A stretch of 64,000 nt of DNA from Nocardia stercoris (GTDB taxonomy: Bacteria; Actinomycetota; Actinomycetes; Mycobacteriales; Mycobacteriaceae): positions 62,001-126,000 of the forward strand of contig NZ_RFFH01000016.1 in assembly GCF_003696265.1 (NCBI RefSeq), read 5' to 3'. This document shows positions 17,263 to 26,631 of this stretch, one piece after another. Position numbers and translations under genes: made by a program. The notes beneath the pieces are model-generated. The model was not told the DNA's origin and did no database searches. It saw only the letters and a program-made list of their open reading frames with translations. Each line of letters begins with the position of its first letter. The stretch's first letter is position 1.

Positions 17263-19136
17263 GCCGGGTGAACGCACCACGCGGACGTTCCACCGCCCGA
17301 CCACCGAGACCGCGCCCGGCGCCCGTCCCCGACGGGTCGCCGCGGTTGCGTTTCGGGGCCGGGCGCTGGCTCATGTTGGGCGCGCTCGGTGTGGTGGCCT
17401 GTCAGTTGCTGTGGATCCAGACGGTGTCCGCGCCGAAGCTGTCCGCGGAGGCGGCCAGCGAGCGGACCGTGCGGCAGTCGGATCAGGCGCTGCGCGGGCC
17501 GATCACCGACCGCAACGGCAAGTCGCTGGCCTTCACCATCCCGACCAAGTCGCTGACCTTCCAGCCGGTGATCGAGCGGCGCGCACTGGCCGAGGCACAC
17601 GCCAAGAGCAGTTCCGCGCCCGATCCGGAGAAGCGGCTGGCTCAGATCGCGAAGGTGGTGCACGACAAGCTCGGTGCGGGCGGCCCGGCCGAGAAGGACC
17701 TGCTCGACCAGCTCAAGAGCGACAAGACCTTCGTCTACCTGGCGCGCAACGTCGACTCCCGGGTGGCGGTCGAGATCGGCGAACAGTTCCCCGAGGTCGG
17801 CCTGGAAGCGCAGGCTATGCGGGTCTATCCGGGCGGATCGCTGGGTGCCGACATGATCGGCGCGACCGGCTGGGACGGGCACGGTCAGATCGGCCTGGAG
17901 TCGGCGATGGACTCGGTGCTGGCCGGTACCGACGGGTCGCACACCTACGACCAGGGTTCCGACGGGGCCGTGATCCCGGGCAGCCAGCGCGACGCGCAGC
18001 CCGCGGTGAACGGGTCCGGTGTGGAGCTCACCATCGACTCGGACCTGCAGTACTACGTGCAGCAGCAGGTGCAGCAGGCCAAGGACATGTCCCTCGCCCA
18101 GGACGCGTCGGCGGTGGTGTTGGACGCGAAGACCGGTCAGGTGCTGGCGATCGCCAACGACAACACCTTCAATCCCGCGCTGGGGCCGAAGTACTGGGCC
18201 AACGCGAACATGGGCGACCCGGCAGTCACCGACTCGTTCGAACCGGGATCGGTGAACAAGATCATCACCGCTGCCGGGGCCATCGAATACGGCCTGACCA
18301 CGCCGGACGAGGTATTGCAGGTACCCGGCAGCATCTCCATGGGCGGGGTCACCGTCAGCGACGCCTGGACGCACGACGTCACGCCTTACACCACCACCGG
18401 AGTGTTCGGGAAGTCCTCGAACGTCGGCACCCTGATGCTGGCCCAGCGGGTCGGCGAAGACCGCTTCGCGGACCTGGTGCAGAAGTTCGGGCTCGGCCAG
18501 CGGACCGGTGTCGGCCTGCCGGGTGAGAGCTCCGGTCTCGTACCCGCGCGCGCCCAATGGTCGGGGTCCACGTTCGCGAACCTGCCCATCGGACAGGGCC
18601 TTTCGATGACGCTGCTGCAGATGACCGCGCTCTACCAGACGGTGGCCAACGACGGTGTCCGGATCCCGCCGCGCGTCATCCAGGCCACCGTCGCACCCGA
18701 CGGCACCCGCACCGAGACACCCGCACCGGCCCCGGTGCGGGTGATCAGCCCACAGACCGCGCAGACCCTGCGCTCGATGTTCCAGGCGGTGACCCAGAAG
18801 GACCCGATGGGCGTTCAACAGGGGACCGGTCCGTCCGCGGCGATCGAGGGCTACCAGATCGCCGGCAAGACCGGAACCGCGCAGCAGATCGACCAGAAAT
18901 GCCACTGCTACTCCGAGGACCGATACTGGATCACCTTCGCCGGCATCGCGCCCGCGGACAATCCGCGCTACGTCATCGGGATCATGCTGGACGCGCCGCA
19001 GCGCAGCTCGGACGGCAGCGGCGGCCAGTCCGCCGGGCCGCTGTTCCACAACATCGCGTCGTGGGCGTTGCAGCGCGATCGGGTGCCGCCGTCCCCCGAA
19101 CCGTCGAAACATCTTGTCCTGCAGGCAACTATGTGA
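17259..19136 (+). CDS. pbpB: Septal peptidoglycan transpeptidase PbpB (FtsI, class B PBP)
   Basis: Cross-links septal peptidoglycan together with FtsW. The 625-residue protein has a cytoplasmic tail, one membrane anchor (WLMLGALGVVACQLLWIQ), the class B dimerisation region (GPITDRNGKSLAFTI) and a transpeptidase domain with SxxK at S331 (EPGSVNKI), SSN (GKSSNVGT) and KTGTA near residue 545. The TTG at 17259 overlaps the FtsL stop; an in-frame GTG lies at 17268. The pair KCHC after KTGTAQQIDQ could form a local Cys-bearing loop. About 159 non-coding bases separate it from murE. Confidence 0.95.
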   Translation: MSRVNAPRGRSTARPPRPRPAPVPDGSPRLRFGAGRWLMLGALGVVACQLLWIQTVSAPKLSAEAASERTVRQSDQALRGPITDRNGKSLAFTIPTKSLTFQPVIERRALAEAHAKSSSAPDPEKRLAQIAKVVHDKLGAGGPAEKDLLDQLKSDKTFVYLARNVDSRVAVEIGEQFPEVGLEAQAMRVYPGGSLGADMIGATGWDGHGQIGLESAMDSVLAGTDGSHTYDQGSDGAVIPGSQRDAQPAVNGSGVELTIDSDLQYYVQQQVQQAKDMSLAQDASAVVLDAKTGQVLAIANDNTFNPALGPKYWANANMGDPAVTDSFEPGSVNKIITAAGAIEYGLTTPDEVLQVPGSISMGGVTVSDAWTHDVTPYTTTGVFGKSSNVGTLMLAQRVGEDRFADLVQKFGLGQRTGVGLPGESSGLVPARAQWSGSTFANLPIGQGLSMTLLQMTALYQTVANDGVRIPPRVIQATVAPDGTRTETPAPAPVRVISPQTAQTLRSMFQAVTQKDPMGVQQGTGPSAAIEGYQIAGKTGTAQQIDQKCHCYSEDRYWITFAGIAPADNPRYVIGIMLDAPQRSSDGSGGQSAGPLFHNIASWALQRDRVPPSPEPSKHLVLQATM

Positions 19137-19295
19137 TTCGCACCGGGTCTGACCTGCGGGTCCGGGCCGGGACCGCTACGGCCTGAACGGCCGCGGTGGC
19201 GCATCAGCTAACCTGACTCGTCCGAGCTTGCGGGCCTGGCCGCTCGGTCTCGAGTCCGTCCCCGGTAGACATGCCCACCAGGCTGAGAGGAGCTT

Positions 19296-20981
19296 GTGCC
19301 CGTGCAGTCCAGCCCGCAGGCGATGCGTCCGGCGGTGCCGCCGTCGACGGCCTTGCGCACGGTCGCCGAACTCACCGGGGCGTGCCCGCTCCCGCGCGCC
19401 GGACATTCCGACGCCGAACTCACCGACATCGTGGTGACCGGGATCGAGCAGCGGTCGAACGCCGTCCAGCCCGGGGACCTGTTCGCCGGACTCGCGGGCG
19501 CGAAGGCCCACGGTGCCCGCTTCGCCGCCGACGCGGTGGCACGCGGCGCGGTCGCGGTCCTGACCGACCCGGCCGGTGCCGAGTCGCTCGGCGAGCTCGG
19601 GGTACCCGTTCTGGTCCACGACACACCCCGGGCCGTGCTCGGCGAGCTGTCCGCCGCGATCTACGGCTATCCGTCCCGGCAGCTGCGGGTCGTCGGCATC
19701 ACCGGAACCTCCGGCAAGACCACCACCGCCTACCTGGTGGAGGCCGGGCTCGCCGCGGCCGGTAACCGGGTGGCGCTGCTGGGCACGATCGAGACCCGGA
19801 TCGGCGGCGAACGGGTGCCCAGCGCCCTGACCACGCCCGAAGCGCCGCAGCTGCACGCGCTGTTCGCGGTGATGGTCGAGCGCGGGGTCGAGGCCGTGGT
19901 CATGGAGGTGTCCAGTCACGCGCTGGCCCTGGGCCGGGTGGACGGCGTCGAGTTCGGGGTCGGGGCGTTCACCAACCTCTCGCAGGACCACCTGGACTTC
20001 CACGCCGACTTCGAGGACTATTTCGCCGCCAAGCGCCGGTTGTTCGAGCCGAGTTCGCCGGTGGCCGCCGAGATCAGCGTCCTGTGCGTCGACGACGCCT
20101 GGGGGCGGCGCCTGGCCCGCGAGATCAGCGGCCGCGCCGCCGTGGTCACCGTGGCCGGCGGCCCGGGTACCGACAGCGGGAGCGACACCCCGGACTGGTC
20201 GGTGCCCGGCCCGATCACCGTGCACGACACCGGCCAGGAGTTCACCGTCCTCGGCCCGGACGGCGAGATCGACGTGCGGCTGCGGCTGCCCGGGCGTTAC
20301 AACGTCGCCAACGCGGTGCTGGCGGTGGCGGTGTGCGCGGCCGCGGGCGCGGACCCGGCGGCGGCCGCCGCCGCGCTGGCCGAGGTCGACGTGCCCGGCC
20401 GGATGCAGCGCGTCGAGGCCGGACAGGACTTCCTGGCGATCGTCGACTACGCGCACAAACCCGCCGCGATCGAGTCGGTGATCGCCACCCTGCGCAAGCA
20501 CTTGGAGCACAGCGCGGGTGACGCGGAACCGGGCCGGCTGGCCGTGGTGGTGGGCGCCGGCGGCGACCGCGACACCGGCAAACGCCCGCTGATGGGCGCG
20601 GCCGCGGCCCGCGGTGCCGACCTGCTGATCATCACCGACGACAATCCGCGCAGCGAGGACGCCGCGGCCATCCGGGCCGCCGTCCGCGCGGGTGCCGAGG
20701 CACTGGCGGACGCCGAGCGCGGCGAGGTCCGCGAGATCGGTGACCGCCGTGACGCGATCGCGGCCGCGGTCGACTGGGCCCGGGCCGGTGATGTGGTGCT
20801 GGTGGCCGGTAAAGGACACGAGACCGGGCAGGAGATCGCGGGGGTGAAGCATGCGTTCGACGACCGTGAGGTGCTCGCCGCCGCCCTGTACCGCAAGAGT
20901 GCCGCACCGTCCGGGGCGGCCCATGTACCCACGGACAGCCGGCGCTCGGCGCCTGACAGCAAGGACCTGACGGTTTCATGA
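19296..20981 (+). CDS. murE: UDP-MurNAc-tripeptide synthetase MurE (meso-DAP adding)
   Basis: ATP-dependent ligase adding the third amino acid to UDP-MurNAc-L-Ala-D-Glu. The 561-residue product has the Mur ligase P-loop GTSGKTTTAYL near residue 137 and the DNPR motif (ITDDNPRSEDAA) that selects meso-diaminopimelate, as expected for a mycolic-acid actinomycete. GTG 19296 has GAGAGGAG upstream. ATGA overlap with murF. Confidence 0.96.
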   Translation: MPVQSSPQAMRPAVPPSTALRTVAELTGACPLPRAGHSDAELTDIVVTGIEQRSNAVQPGDLFAGLAGAKAHGARFAADAVARGAVAVLTDPAGAESLGELGVPVLVHDTPRAVLGELSAAIYGYPSRQLRVVGITGTSGKTTTAYLVEAGLAAAGNRVALLGTIETRIGGERVPSALTTPEAPQLHALFAVMVERGVEAVVMEVSSHALALGRVDGVEFGVGAFTNLSQDHLDFHADFEDYFAAKRRLFEPSSPVAAEISVLCVDDAWGRRLAREISGRAAVVTVAGGPGTDSGSDTPDWSVPGPITVHDTGQEFTVLGPDGEIDVRLRLPGRYNVANAVLAVAVCAAAGADPAAAAAALAEVDVPGRMQRVEAGQDFLAIVDYAHKPAAIESVIATLRKHLEHSAGDAEPGRLAVVVGAGGDRDTGKRPLMGAAAARGADLLIITDDNPRSEDAAAIRAAVRAGAEALADAERGEVREIGDRRDAIAAAVDWARAGDVVLVAGKGHETGQEIAGVKHAFDDREVLAAALYRKSAAPSGAAHVPTDSRRSAPDSKDLTVS

Positions 20982-22480
20982 TCGAGTTGACTCTGCGGGA
21001 GCTCGCGGACATCGTCGGCGGCACGCTGCACGATGTCGAGGACCCCGCAGTCGCGGTGACCGGTGCGGTCGAATTCGACTCGCGCCGGATCGCCGCTGGT
21101 GATCTCTTCCTGGCGCTGCCGGGCGCCCGGACCGACGGCCACGACTTCGCCGCCGGTGCCGTCGCCGCGGGCGCGGTCGCGGTGCTGGCCGCCCGGCCGG
21201 TCAGGGTACCGGCGATCGTGGTGCCGCCGGTGTCGGCGACCGATCGCCGGGCACTGGCCCTCGAACACGACACCGACGGCGCGGGCGCGGCTGTGCTGGC
21301 CGCGCTCGGCCGACTGGCCCGCGCGGTGGTCGACCGGCTGGTGGCCGGCGGGCTGACCGTCGTCGGCGTGACCGGATCGGCGGGCAAGACCTCCACGAAG
21401 GATCTGATCGCGCAGGTGCTGGCCCCGCTGGGCCCGGTCGTCGCACCGCCCGGATCGTTCAACAACGAACTCGGACACCCGTATACGGCGCTGCGCGCCA
21501 CCGCCGACACCCGCTTCCTGGTGCTCGAGCTGTCGGCCCGCGGTCCCGGGCACATCGCCGCGCTCACCGAGATCGCGCCGCCCTCGATCGGCGCGGTCCT
21601 CAACGTCGGCACCGCCCACCTGGGCGAGTTCGGCAGCCGCGAGGTGATCGCGCAGGCCAAGGGCGAACTGGTGGCGGCACTGCCCCCGACCGGGGTGGCG
21701 ATCCTGAATGCCGACGACCCGCGGGTCGCGGCCATGGCGGACCGCACGACGGCCCGGGTGGTCATGGTCGGGCAGGCCGCGAACGCGGACGTGCGCGCCA
21801 CCGACATCCAACTCGACGACCGGGCGCGTGCCCGCTTCACCGTGCACGCGGACGGGAAGCAGCTGCCGGTCCGGCTCGCGGTGCACGGGGAACACCAGAT
21901 CGGCAACGCGCTCACCGCGATCGCGGTCGCGCTGGCGTGCGGCGCCACCGTCGAGGACGCGGTCGCGGCCGTCTCCGGCGCCGAGATCGCCTCGGCCCAC
22001 CGCATGGACGTGCGCACCCGCGCCGACGGCGTCACCGTCGTCAACGACTCCTACAACGCCAACCCCGATTCGGTGCGCGCCGCGCTGAAGGCACTGGTCA
22101 CGATGGCCCGCGCCGGCGCCACCGACCGGCCCGGCGGCAAGCGCCGCAGCTGGGCGGTGCTGGGCGAGATGGGTGAGCTCGGCGACGAATCGGTGCTCGA
22201 ACACGACGGTATCGGCCGGCTCGCGGTCCGCTTGGACGTCGATCGCCTGATCGTGATCGGCACCGGACGCCCGGCGCACGCCCTGCACCAGGGCGCGGTC
22301 CAGGAGGGTTCGTGGGGCCGGGAGGCGTTGCGCGTTCCCGATATCGCCGCGGCGCTGGAGATACTGGACGAAGAAATCGAGCCCGGCGACGTCGTCCTGG
22401 TCAAGGCGTCGAACTCGGCCGGCCTGTGGGCCGTCGCGAACCACCTGAACAGCAGTAACACCCCGGAGGCAGCCCGATGA
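20978..22480 (+). CDS. murF: UDP-MurNAc-pentapeptide synthetase MurF
   Basis: Ligates D-Ala-D-Ala to UDP-MurNAc-tripeptide. The 500-residue protein carries the P-loop GSAGKTSTKDL near residue 134, the NNELG..Y/T motif (FNNELGHPYTAL) and the DSYNANPDS signature of MurF. ATGA overlaps at both ends place it in a coupled murE-murF-mraY run. Confidence 0.96.
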   Translation: MIELTLRELADIVGGTLHDVEDPAVAVTGAVEFDSRRIAAGDLFLALPGARTDGHDFAAGAVAAGAVAVLAARPVRVPAIVVPPVSATDRRALALEHDTDGAGAAVLAALGRLARAVVDRLVAGGLTVVGVTGSAGKTSTKDLIAQVLAPLGPVVAPPGSFNNELGHPYTALRATADTRFLVLELSARGPGHIAALTEIAPPSIGAVLNVGTAHLGEFGSREVIAQAKGELVAALPPTGVAILNADDPRVAAMADRTTARVVMVGQAANADVRATDIQLDDRARARFTVHADGKQLPVRLAVHGEHQIGNALTAIAVALACGATVEDAVAAVSGAEIASAHRMDVRTRADGVTVVNDSYNANPDSVRAALKALVTMARAGATDRPGGKRRSWAVLGEMGELGDESVLEHDGIGRLAVRLDVDRLIVIGTGRPAHALHQGAVQEGSWGREALRVPDIAAALEILDEEIEPGDVVLVKASNSAGLWAVANHLNSSNTPEAAR

Positions 22481-23553
22481 GGCAGATCATGTTCGCGGCG
22501 GCCATCGCATTGGCGGTGTCGATCTTGTTGACGCCGGTGCTGATCCGGATGTTCGCGCGGCGCGGGTTCGGCCAGGAGATCCGCATCGACGGCCCGGCCA
22601 GCCACCAGGCCAAGCGCGGCACACCGACCATGGGTGGTGTCGCCATCCTCGCCGGTCTGTGGGCCGGCTATCTGGGTTCGCACCTGATCGGGATCGGTTA
22701 CCACGCCGAGGCACCCACCCCGTCGGGCCTGCTGGTGCTGGCGCTGACCACCGCGCTCGGCGTGGTCGGCTTCCTGGACGACTTCATCAAACTGCGCAAG
22801 GGCCGCAACCTCGGACTGACCGCGGCGGGCAAGTACATCGGCCAGCTGTCGGCGGCGATCGTGTTCGGCATCCTGGCGCTGCAATGGCCGGACAACAACC
22901 GGCAGACGCCGGCCAGCCGCCACCTGTCCTATGTCCGCGACATCAACACGGTGTCGATGGGTGTGATCATCTTCCTGGTGTTCGTCTGCATCATCGTCGT
23001 GGCCTGGTCGAACGCGGTGAATCTCACCGACGGTCTGGACGGTCTCGCCGCCGGCTCGATGAGCCTGGTGCTGGGCGCCTATGTGATCATCACCTTCTGG
23101 CAGTACCGCAACTCCTGCGCCACGCACACCGCTCCCGGCTGCTACAACGTCCGTGACCCGCTGGACCTGGCGCTGGTGTGTGCCGCGGGTGCGGCGGCGT
23201 GCATCGGGTTCCTGTGGTGGAACGCGGCTCCCGCCAAGATCTTCATGGGGGACACCGGTTCGCTGGCGTTGGGCGGCCTGGTCGCCGGACTGTCGGTGAC
23301 CACCCGCACCGAGCTGCTGATGGTCGTGATCGGCGCGCTGTTCGTGGCCGAGGCGGCGTCGGTGGTGTTGCAGGTGGCCGTGTTCCGGACGACCCGGAAC
23401 CGGCTGTTCAAGATGGCACCGTTCCACCACCATTTCGAACTGAGCAAATGGGCGGAGACTACGGTGATCATCAGATTCTGGTTGCTCGCGGCCATAGCCT
23501 CGGCGATCGGATTGGGCTTGTTCTACAGCGAATACCTCTCTCAGGTCGGATGA
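22477..23553 (+). CDS. mraY: Phospho-MurNAc-pentapeptide transferase MraY (MurX)
   Basis: Integral membrane enzyme transferring phospho-MurNAc-pentapeptide to decaprenyl phosphate, giving lipid I. About ten hydrophobic segments; catalytic and Mg-binding motifs GFLDDFIKLRK, NAVNLTDGLDGLA and the cytoplasmic AKIFMGDTGSLALGG, with the FHHHFE loop (APFHHHFELS) near the C-terminus. 358 residues, normal for the family. murD starts six bases after its stop. Confidence 0.96.
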   Translation: MRQIMFAAAIALAVSILLTPVLIRMFARRGFGQEIRIDGPASHQAKRGTPTMGGVAILAGLWAGYLGSHLIGIGYHAEAPTPSGLLVLALTTALGVVGFLDDFIKLRKGRNLGLTAAGKYIGQLSAAIVFGILALQWPDNNRQTPASRHLSYVRDINTVSMGVIIFLVFVCIIVVAWSNAVNLTDGLDGLAAGSMSLVLGAYVIITFWQYRNSCATHTAPGCYNVRDPLDLALVCAAGAAACIGFLWWNAAPAKIFMGDTGSLALGGLVAGLSVTTRTELLMVVIGALFVAEAASVVLQVAVFRTTRNRLFKMAPFHHHFELSKWAETTVIIRFWLLAAIASAIGLGLFYSEYLSQVG

Positions 23554-23559
23554 CAGGCA

Positions 23560-25050
23560 ATGGTCGAACCTACTTCGCGGACCCTGCGCTCACCGGGGCC
23601 CATGCTCGAATTCCTTCGTGGCCGTGACGTTCTGGTCGCGGGCTGGGGTGTGTCCGGACGCTCGCTGATCGAGCCGCTGCGCGATATCGGCGCGCGGCCG
23701 GTGGTCACCGACTCCGGCCAGAAGGCGCTCGCCGAGGCCGCCGAACTCGGGCTCGAGACCGCCACCGGCGACGATCTGTCGAATCCGGGCGCACTGGCAC
23801 GCTTCGCGCTGGTCATCACCAGCCCGGGCTGGCGGCCGGATTCGCCGGTGCTGGTGTCGGCGGTGACCGAGGGTATTCCGGTCTGGGGCGACGTCGAATT
23901 CGCCTGGTGGGTGGATCAGGCGCGGTTGTACGGGCCGGTCCGCAAGTGGCTGGTGATCACCGGTACGAACGGCAAGACCACCACGACCCAGATGACGCAT
24001 TCGATCCTGCGGGCCGCCGGTATTCCCAGTGTGGCGTGCGGCAATATCGGCCTGCCGATCCTGGATGCGTTGCGGCGCAGTCCCGGTCCGCAGATCCTGG
24101 CGGTGGAGCTGTCCTCGTTCCAGCTGCACTGGGCGCCGTCGGTGCGCCCGGAGGCGGGCGTGGTGCTCAATGTGGCCGAGGACCACCTGGATTGGCACGG
24201 TGGCCTGGACGCGTACGCCGCGGCGAAGGCGCGCGCCCTGATGGGCCGGGTCGGCATCGTCGGCCTGGACGACCCGGTGGCGGCCTCGCTGGCGCGAAAG
24301 TCCAAGGCGCGCAGGACGGTCGGGTTCCGGATCAGTGTCCCCGCCGACGGCGAACTCGGTGTGGTGGACGGCAAGCTGCTGGACCGGGCCTTCACCAAGG
24401 CCGCGATCCTGGCCGAGGTGGGCGACATCAGTGCCGCGGGCCCGGCCGGGGTCGCCGACGCGCTGGCGGCCGCCGCGCTCACCCGATCCATCGATGTGGC
24501 ACCGAATTTCGTCAAGGAGGGCCTACAGGACCATCGGGTCGGCCCGCACCGCTCGGCGCTGGTCCGTGAGCTCGGCGGGGTCACCTTCGTCGACGACTCG
24601 AAGGCCACCAATCCGCACGCGGCGCGTTCGTCGATCCTCGGCCACCAGCACGTCATCTGGATCGCCGGCGGTCAGCTCAAGGGCGCCCAGATCGACGATC
24701 TGGTCGAGGAAGTCGCCGAGCGGCTGGTGGCGGTCGTGCTGTTCGGCCGGGACGCGCCCGCGATCGCGACCGCTTTGGCACGACACGCGCCGGATGTCCC
24801 GGTGGTGGAGCTCGGTTCGGGTGACGATGCCGGTATGGGTGCGGAACTGACCTCTGAATTCGGCGGTGCGGAGGCGGTGATGGACCGCGCGGTGCACATC
24901 GCCGCCGGGTACGCCCGGCGCGGCGACACGGTGCTGCTGGCCCCGGCCGCGGCCTCGCTCGACATGTTCACCGATTACACGCACCGCGGCCGGGCGTTCG
25001 CCGCGGCGGTGCAGGCACTGGACGAGGGAGACATCGGGAGTCCCGCATGA
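23560..25050 (+). CDS. murD: UDP-MurNAc-L-alanine:D-glutamate ligase MurD
   Basis: Adds D-Glu to UDP-MurNAc-L-Ala. The 496-residue protein has an N-terminal Rossmann-like domain (VLVAGWGVSGRS), P-loop ITGTNGKTTTTQMT, VAVELSSFQLHW-type central motif (LAVELSSFQLHWAPS), HRVGPHRSALVRELGGVTFVDDSKATNP-type Mur signature near residue 330 and the C-terminal LLAPAAASLDMFTDYTHRG. Its stop codon is inside one arm of a large inverted repeat (25043-25107). Confidence 0.95.
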   Translation: MVEPTSRTLRSPGPMLEFLRGRDVLVAGWGVSGRSLIEPLRDIGARPVVTDSGQKALAEAAELGLETATGDDLSNPGALARFALVITSPGWRPDSPVLVSAVTEGIPVWGDVEFAWWVDQARLYGPVRKWLVITGTNGKTTTTQMTHSILRAAGIPSVACGNIGLPILDALRRSPGPQILAVELSSFQLHWAPSVRPEAGVVLNVAEDHLDWHGGLDAYAAAKARALMGRVGIVGLDDPVAASLARKSKARRTVGFRISVPADGELGVVDGKLLDRAFTKAAILAEVGDISAAGPAGVADALAAAALTRSIDVAPNFVKEGLQDHRVGPHRSALVRELGGVTFVDDSKATNPHAARSSILGHQHVIWIAGGQLKGAQIDDLVEEVAERLVAVVLFGRDAPAIATALARHAPDVPVVELGSGDDAGMGAELTSEFGGAEAVMDRAVHIAAGYARRGDTVLLAPAAASLDMFTDYTHRGRAFAAAVQALDEGDIGSPA

Positions 25051-25107
25051 ACGGTCAGGCGCGGAGGCGGCAGCGGAGCGTAACCACGGAGCGCCCCGTT
25101 CATGCGG
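25043..25107. repeat. Large inverted repeat across murD stop codon
   Basis: A perfect 12-base inverted repeat (CCGCATGAACGG at 25043-25054, CCGTTCATGCGG at 25096-25107) encloses an inner 5-bp pair (GGCGC 25058-25062 with GCGCC 25091-25095) after a 3-base bulge. The loop has a GCGGAGGCGGCAGCGGAGCG stretch. The structure resembles a REP/palindromic repeat unit or an attenuating mRNA hairpin. No U-tract follows, so simple termination is not indicated. Confidence 0.85.
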
Positions 25108-25152
25108 TGGGAGATACAGCGTGAGTGTCGCGGGCGAGGAGGGGGGCACGGC

Positions 25153-26631
25153 GTGACCACCAGCGCACGGGCCGGGAGCACCGAACGGAAAGCGGCGGGC
25201 GCCTGGTTCGGTGCCTGGCTCGCCCGCCCGCTGGCCTCGTTCCATCTGGTCGTCACCATCGCGACCCTGCTCACCGTGCTGGGCCTGGTGATGGTGCTGT
25301 CCGCGTCGAGCGTGGAAGCCTACGCCGACAAGGGTTCCGCCTATTCGCTGTTCGTGCAGCAGGTGATGTTCGTCGCGATCGGTGTGGTGCTGTTCTACCT
25401 GGCCCTGCGGATGCCGTTGCGGCTGGTGCGGCGGCTGTCGTTCCCGATCTTCGTGGCCGCGGTGCTGGCCCTGGTGCTGGTGCTGATCCCCGGGGTCGGT
25501 ACTCAGGTGCAGGGTGCGCGCCGCTGGTTCGTGTTGGGGCCCTTGTCGATTCAGCCCTCGGAGCTGGCGAAGGTGGCGCTGATCGTCTGGGGCGCGCATC
25601 TGCTGGCGACCCGGCGCCCGGATCGCGCCTCCTACAAGGAGATCCTGGTCCCGCTGGTGCCGGCGGCGCTGCTCATGTGCCTGCTGGTGGTGCTGGAGCC
25701 GAACCTGTCGACGACGATCGCCATGGGCCTGATCCTGGTGGCGCTGTTGTGGTTCGGCCGGTTGCCGGTGCGGATCTTCGTGACCATCGCGGTGTCCGGC
25801 ATGGTGGCGGCGATGATCCTGGCCATGTCGGCGGGTTACCGCTCCGACCGGATGCGCGCCTTCTTCGATCCGGGCGCCGACCCGCAGGGCACCGGTTATC
25901 AGGCGCGGCAGGCCCAGTTCTCGCTGGCCGACGGCGGGCTGTGGGGCCGGGGCCTGGGGCAGAGCCGTGCCAAGTGGAGCTATCTGCCCAACGCGCACAA
26001 CGACTTCATCTTCGCCATCATCGGCGAGGAGCTGGGCTTCCTGGGTTGCGCGCTGGTGCTCGGGTTGTTCGCGCTGTTCGTCTATACCGGCCTGCGGATC
26101 GCATCGCGGTCGGTGGATCCGTTCCTGCGGCTGCTGACCGCGACGGCCACCACCTGGATCACCGGGCAGGCCCTGATCAATATCGGCTATGTCGTGGGAT
26201 TGCTGCCGGTGACCGGTCTGCAGTTGCCGCTGGTGTCGGCCGGTGGTTCGTCGCTGGCGATCACGCTGGCCATGTTCGGCCTGGTGGCCAGTGCGGCGCG
26301 GCACGAACCGGAGGCGGTGGCGGCGTTGCACGCCGGCCAGGACGGTCCGGTCAGCCGGTTTCTGCGGTTGCCCAAGCCGGCGATCCATCCGTCGCTGCGG
26401 GCGCGCGGCGCCGGGCGGTCCCGTCGGCCCACGCCGGACGATCGTCCGGCGCAGCGGCGCCGGGGTGCGCCGGAGTCGCCGCGTCGGCGGCCGATAGATT
26501 CGGACCCGGGCCGGCGGTCCGGGCAGGCGGGCCGGCGGGAGAGCCGCAACACCGCGCCCTGGCGCCGGACCCGCGCCTGGGAGCCGAAGCTGCCCAGCAC
26601 ACATTCGAGAGAACGGGGTAAACCGAGGTGA
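25153..26631 (+). CDS. ftsW: Septal peptidoglycan glycosyltransferase FtsW (SEDS)
   Basis: Polymerises lipid II at the septum with PbpB. About ten membrane helices; SEDS motifs include LGPLSIQPSELAKVALIVW, the extracellular GLWGRGLGQSRAKWSYLPNA and NDFIFAIIGEELGFLG, and the last helix after LPLVSAGGSSL. A basic cytoplasmic tail of some 110 residues, rich in Arg, Pro and Ser, follows; such tails recruit partners in mycobacteria. GTG 25153 is preceded by GAGGAGG. GTGA overlap with murG. Confidence 0.94.
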   Translation: MTTSARAGSTERKAAGAWFGAWLARPLASFHLVVTIATLLTVLGLVMVLSASSVEAYADKGSAYSLFVQQVMFVAIGVVLFYLALRMPLRLVRRLSFPIFVAAVLALVLVLIPGVGTQVQGARRWFVLGPLSIQPSELAKVALIVWGAHLLATRRPDRASYKEILVPLVPAALLMCLLVVLEPNLSTTIAMGLILVALLWFGRLPVRIFVTIAVSGMVAAMILAMSAGYRSDRMRAFFDPGADPQGTGYQARQAQFSLADGGLWGRGLGQSRAKWSYLPNAHNDFIFAIIGEELGFLGCALVLGLFALFVYTGLRIASRSVDPFLRLLTATATTWITGQALINIGYVVGLLPVTGLQLPLVSAGGSSLAITLAMFGLVASAARHEPEAVAALHAGQDGPVSRFLRLPKPAIHPSLRARGAGRSRRPTPDDRPAQRRRGAPESPRRRPIDSDPGRRSGQAGRRESRNTAPWRRTRAWEPKLPSTHSRERGKPR

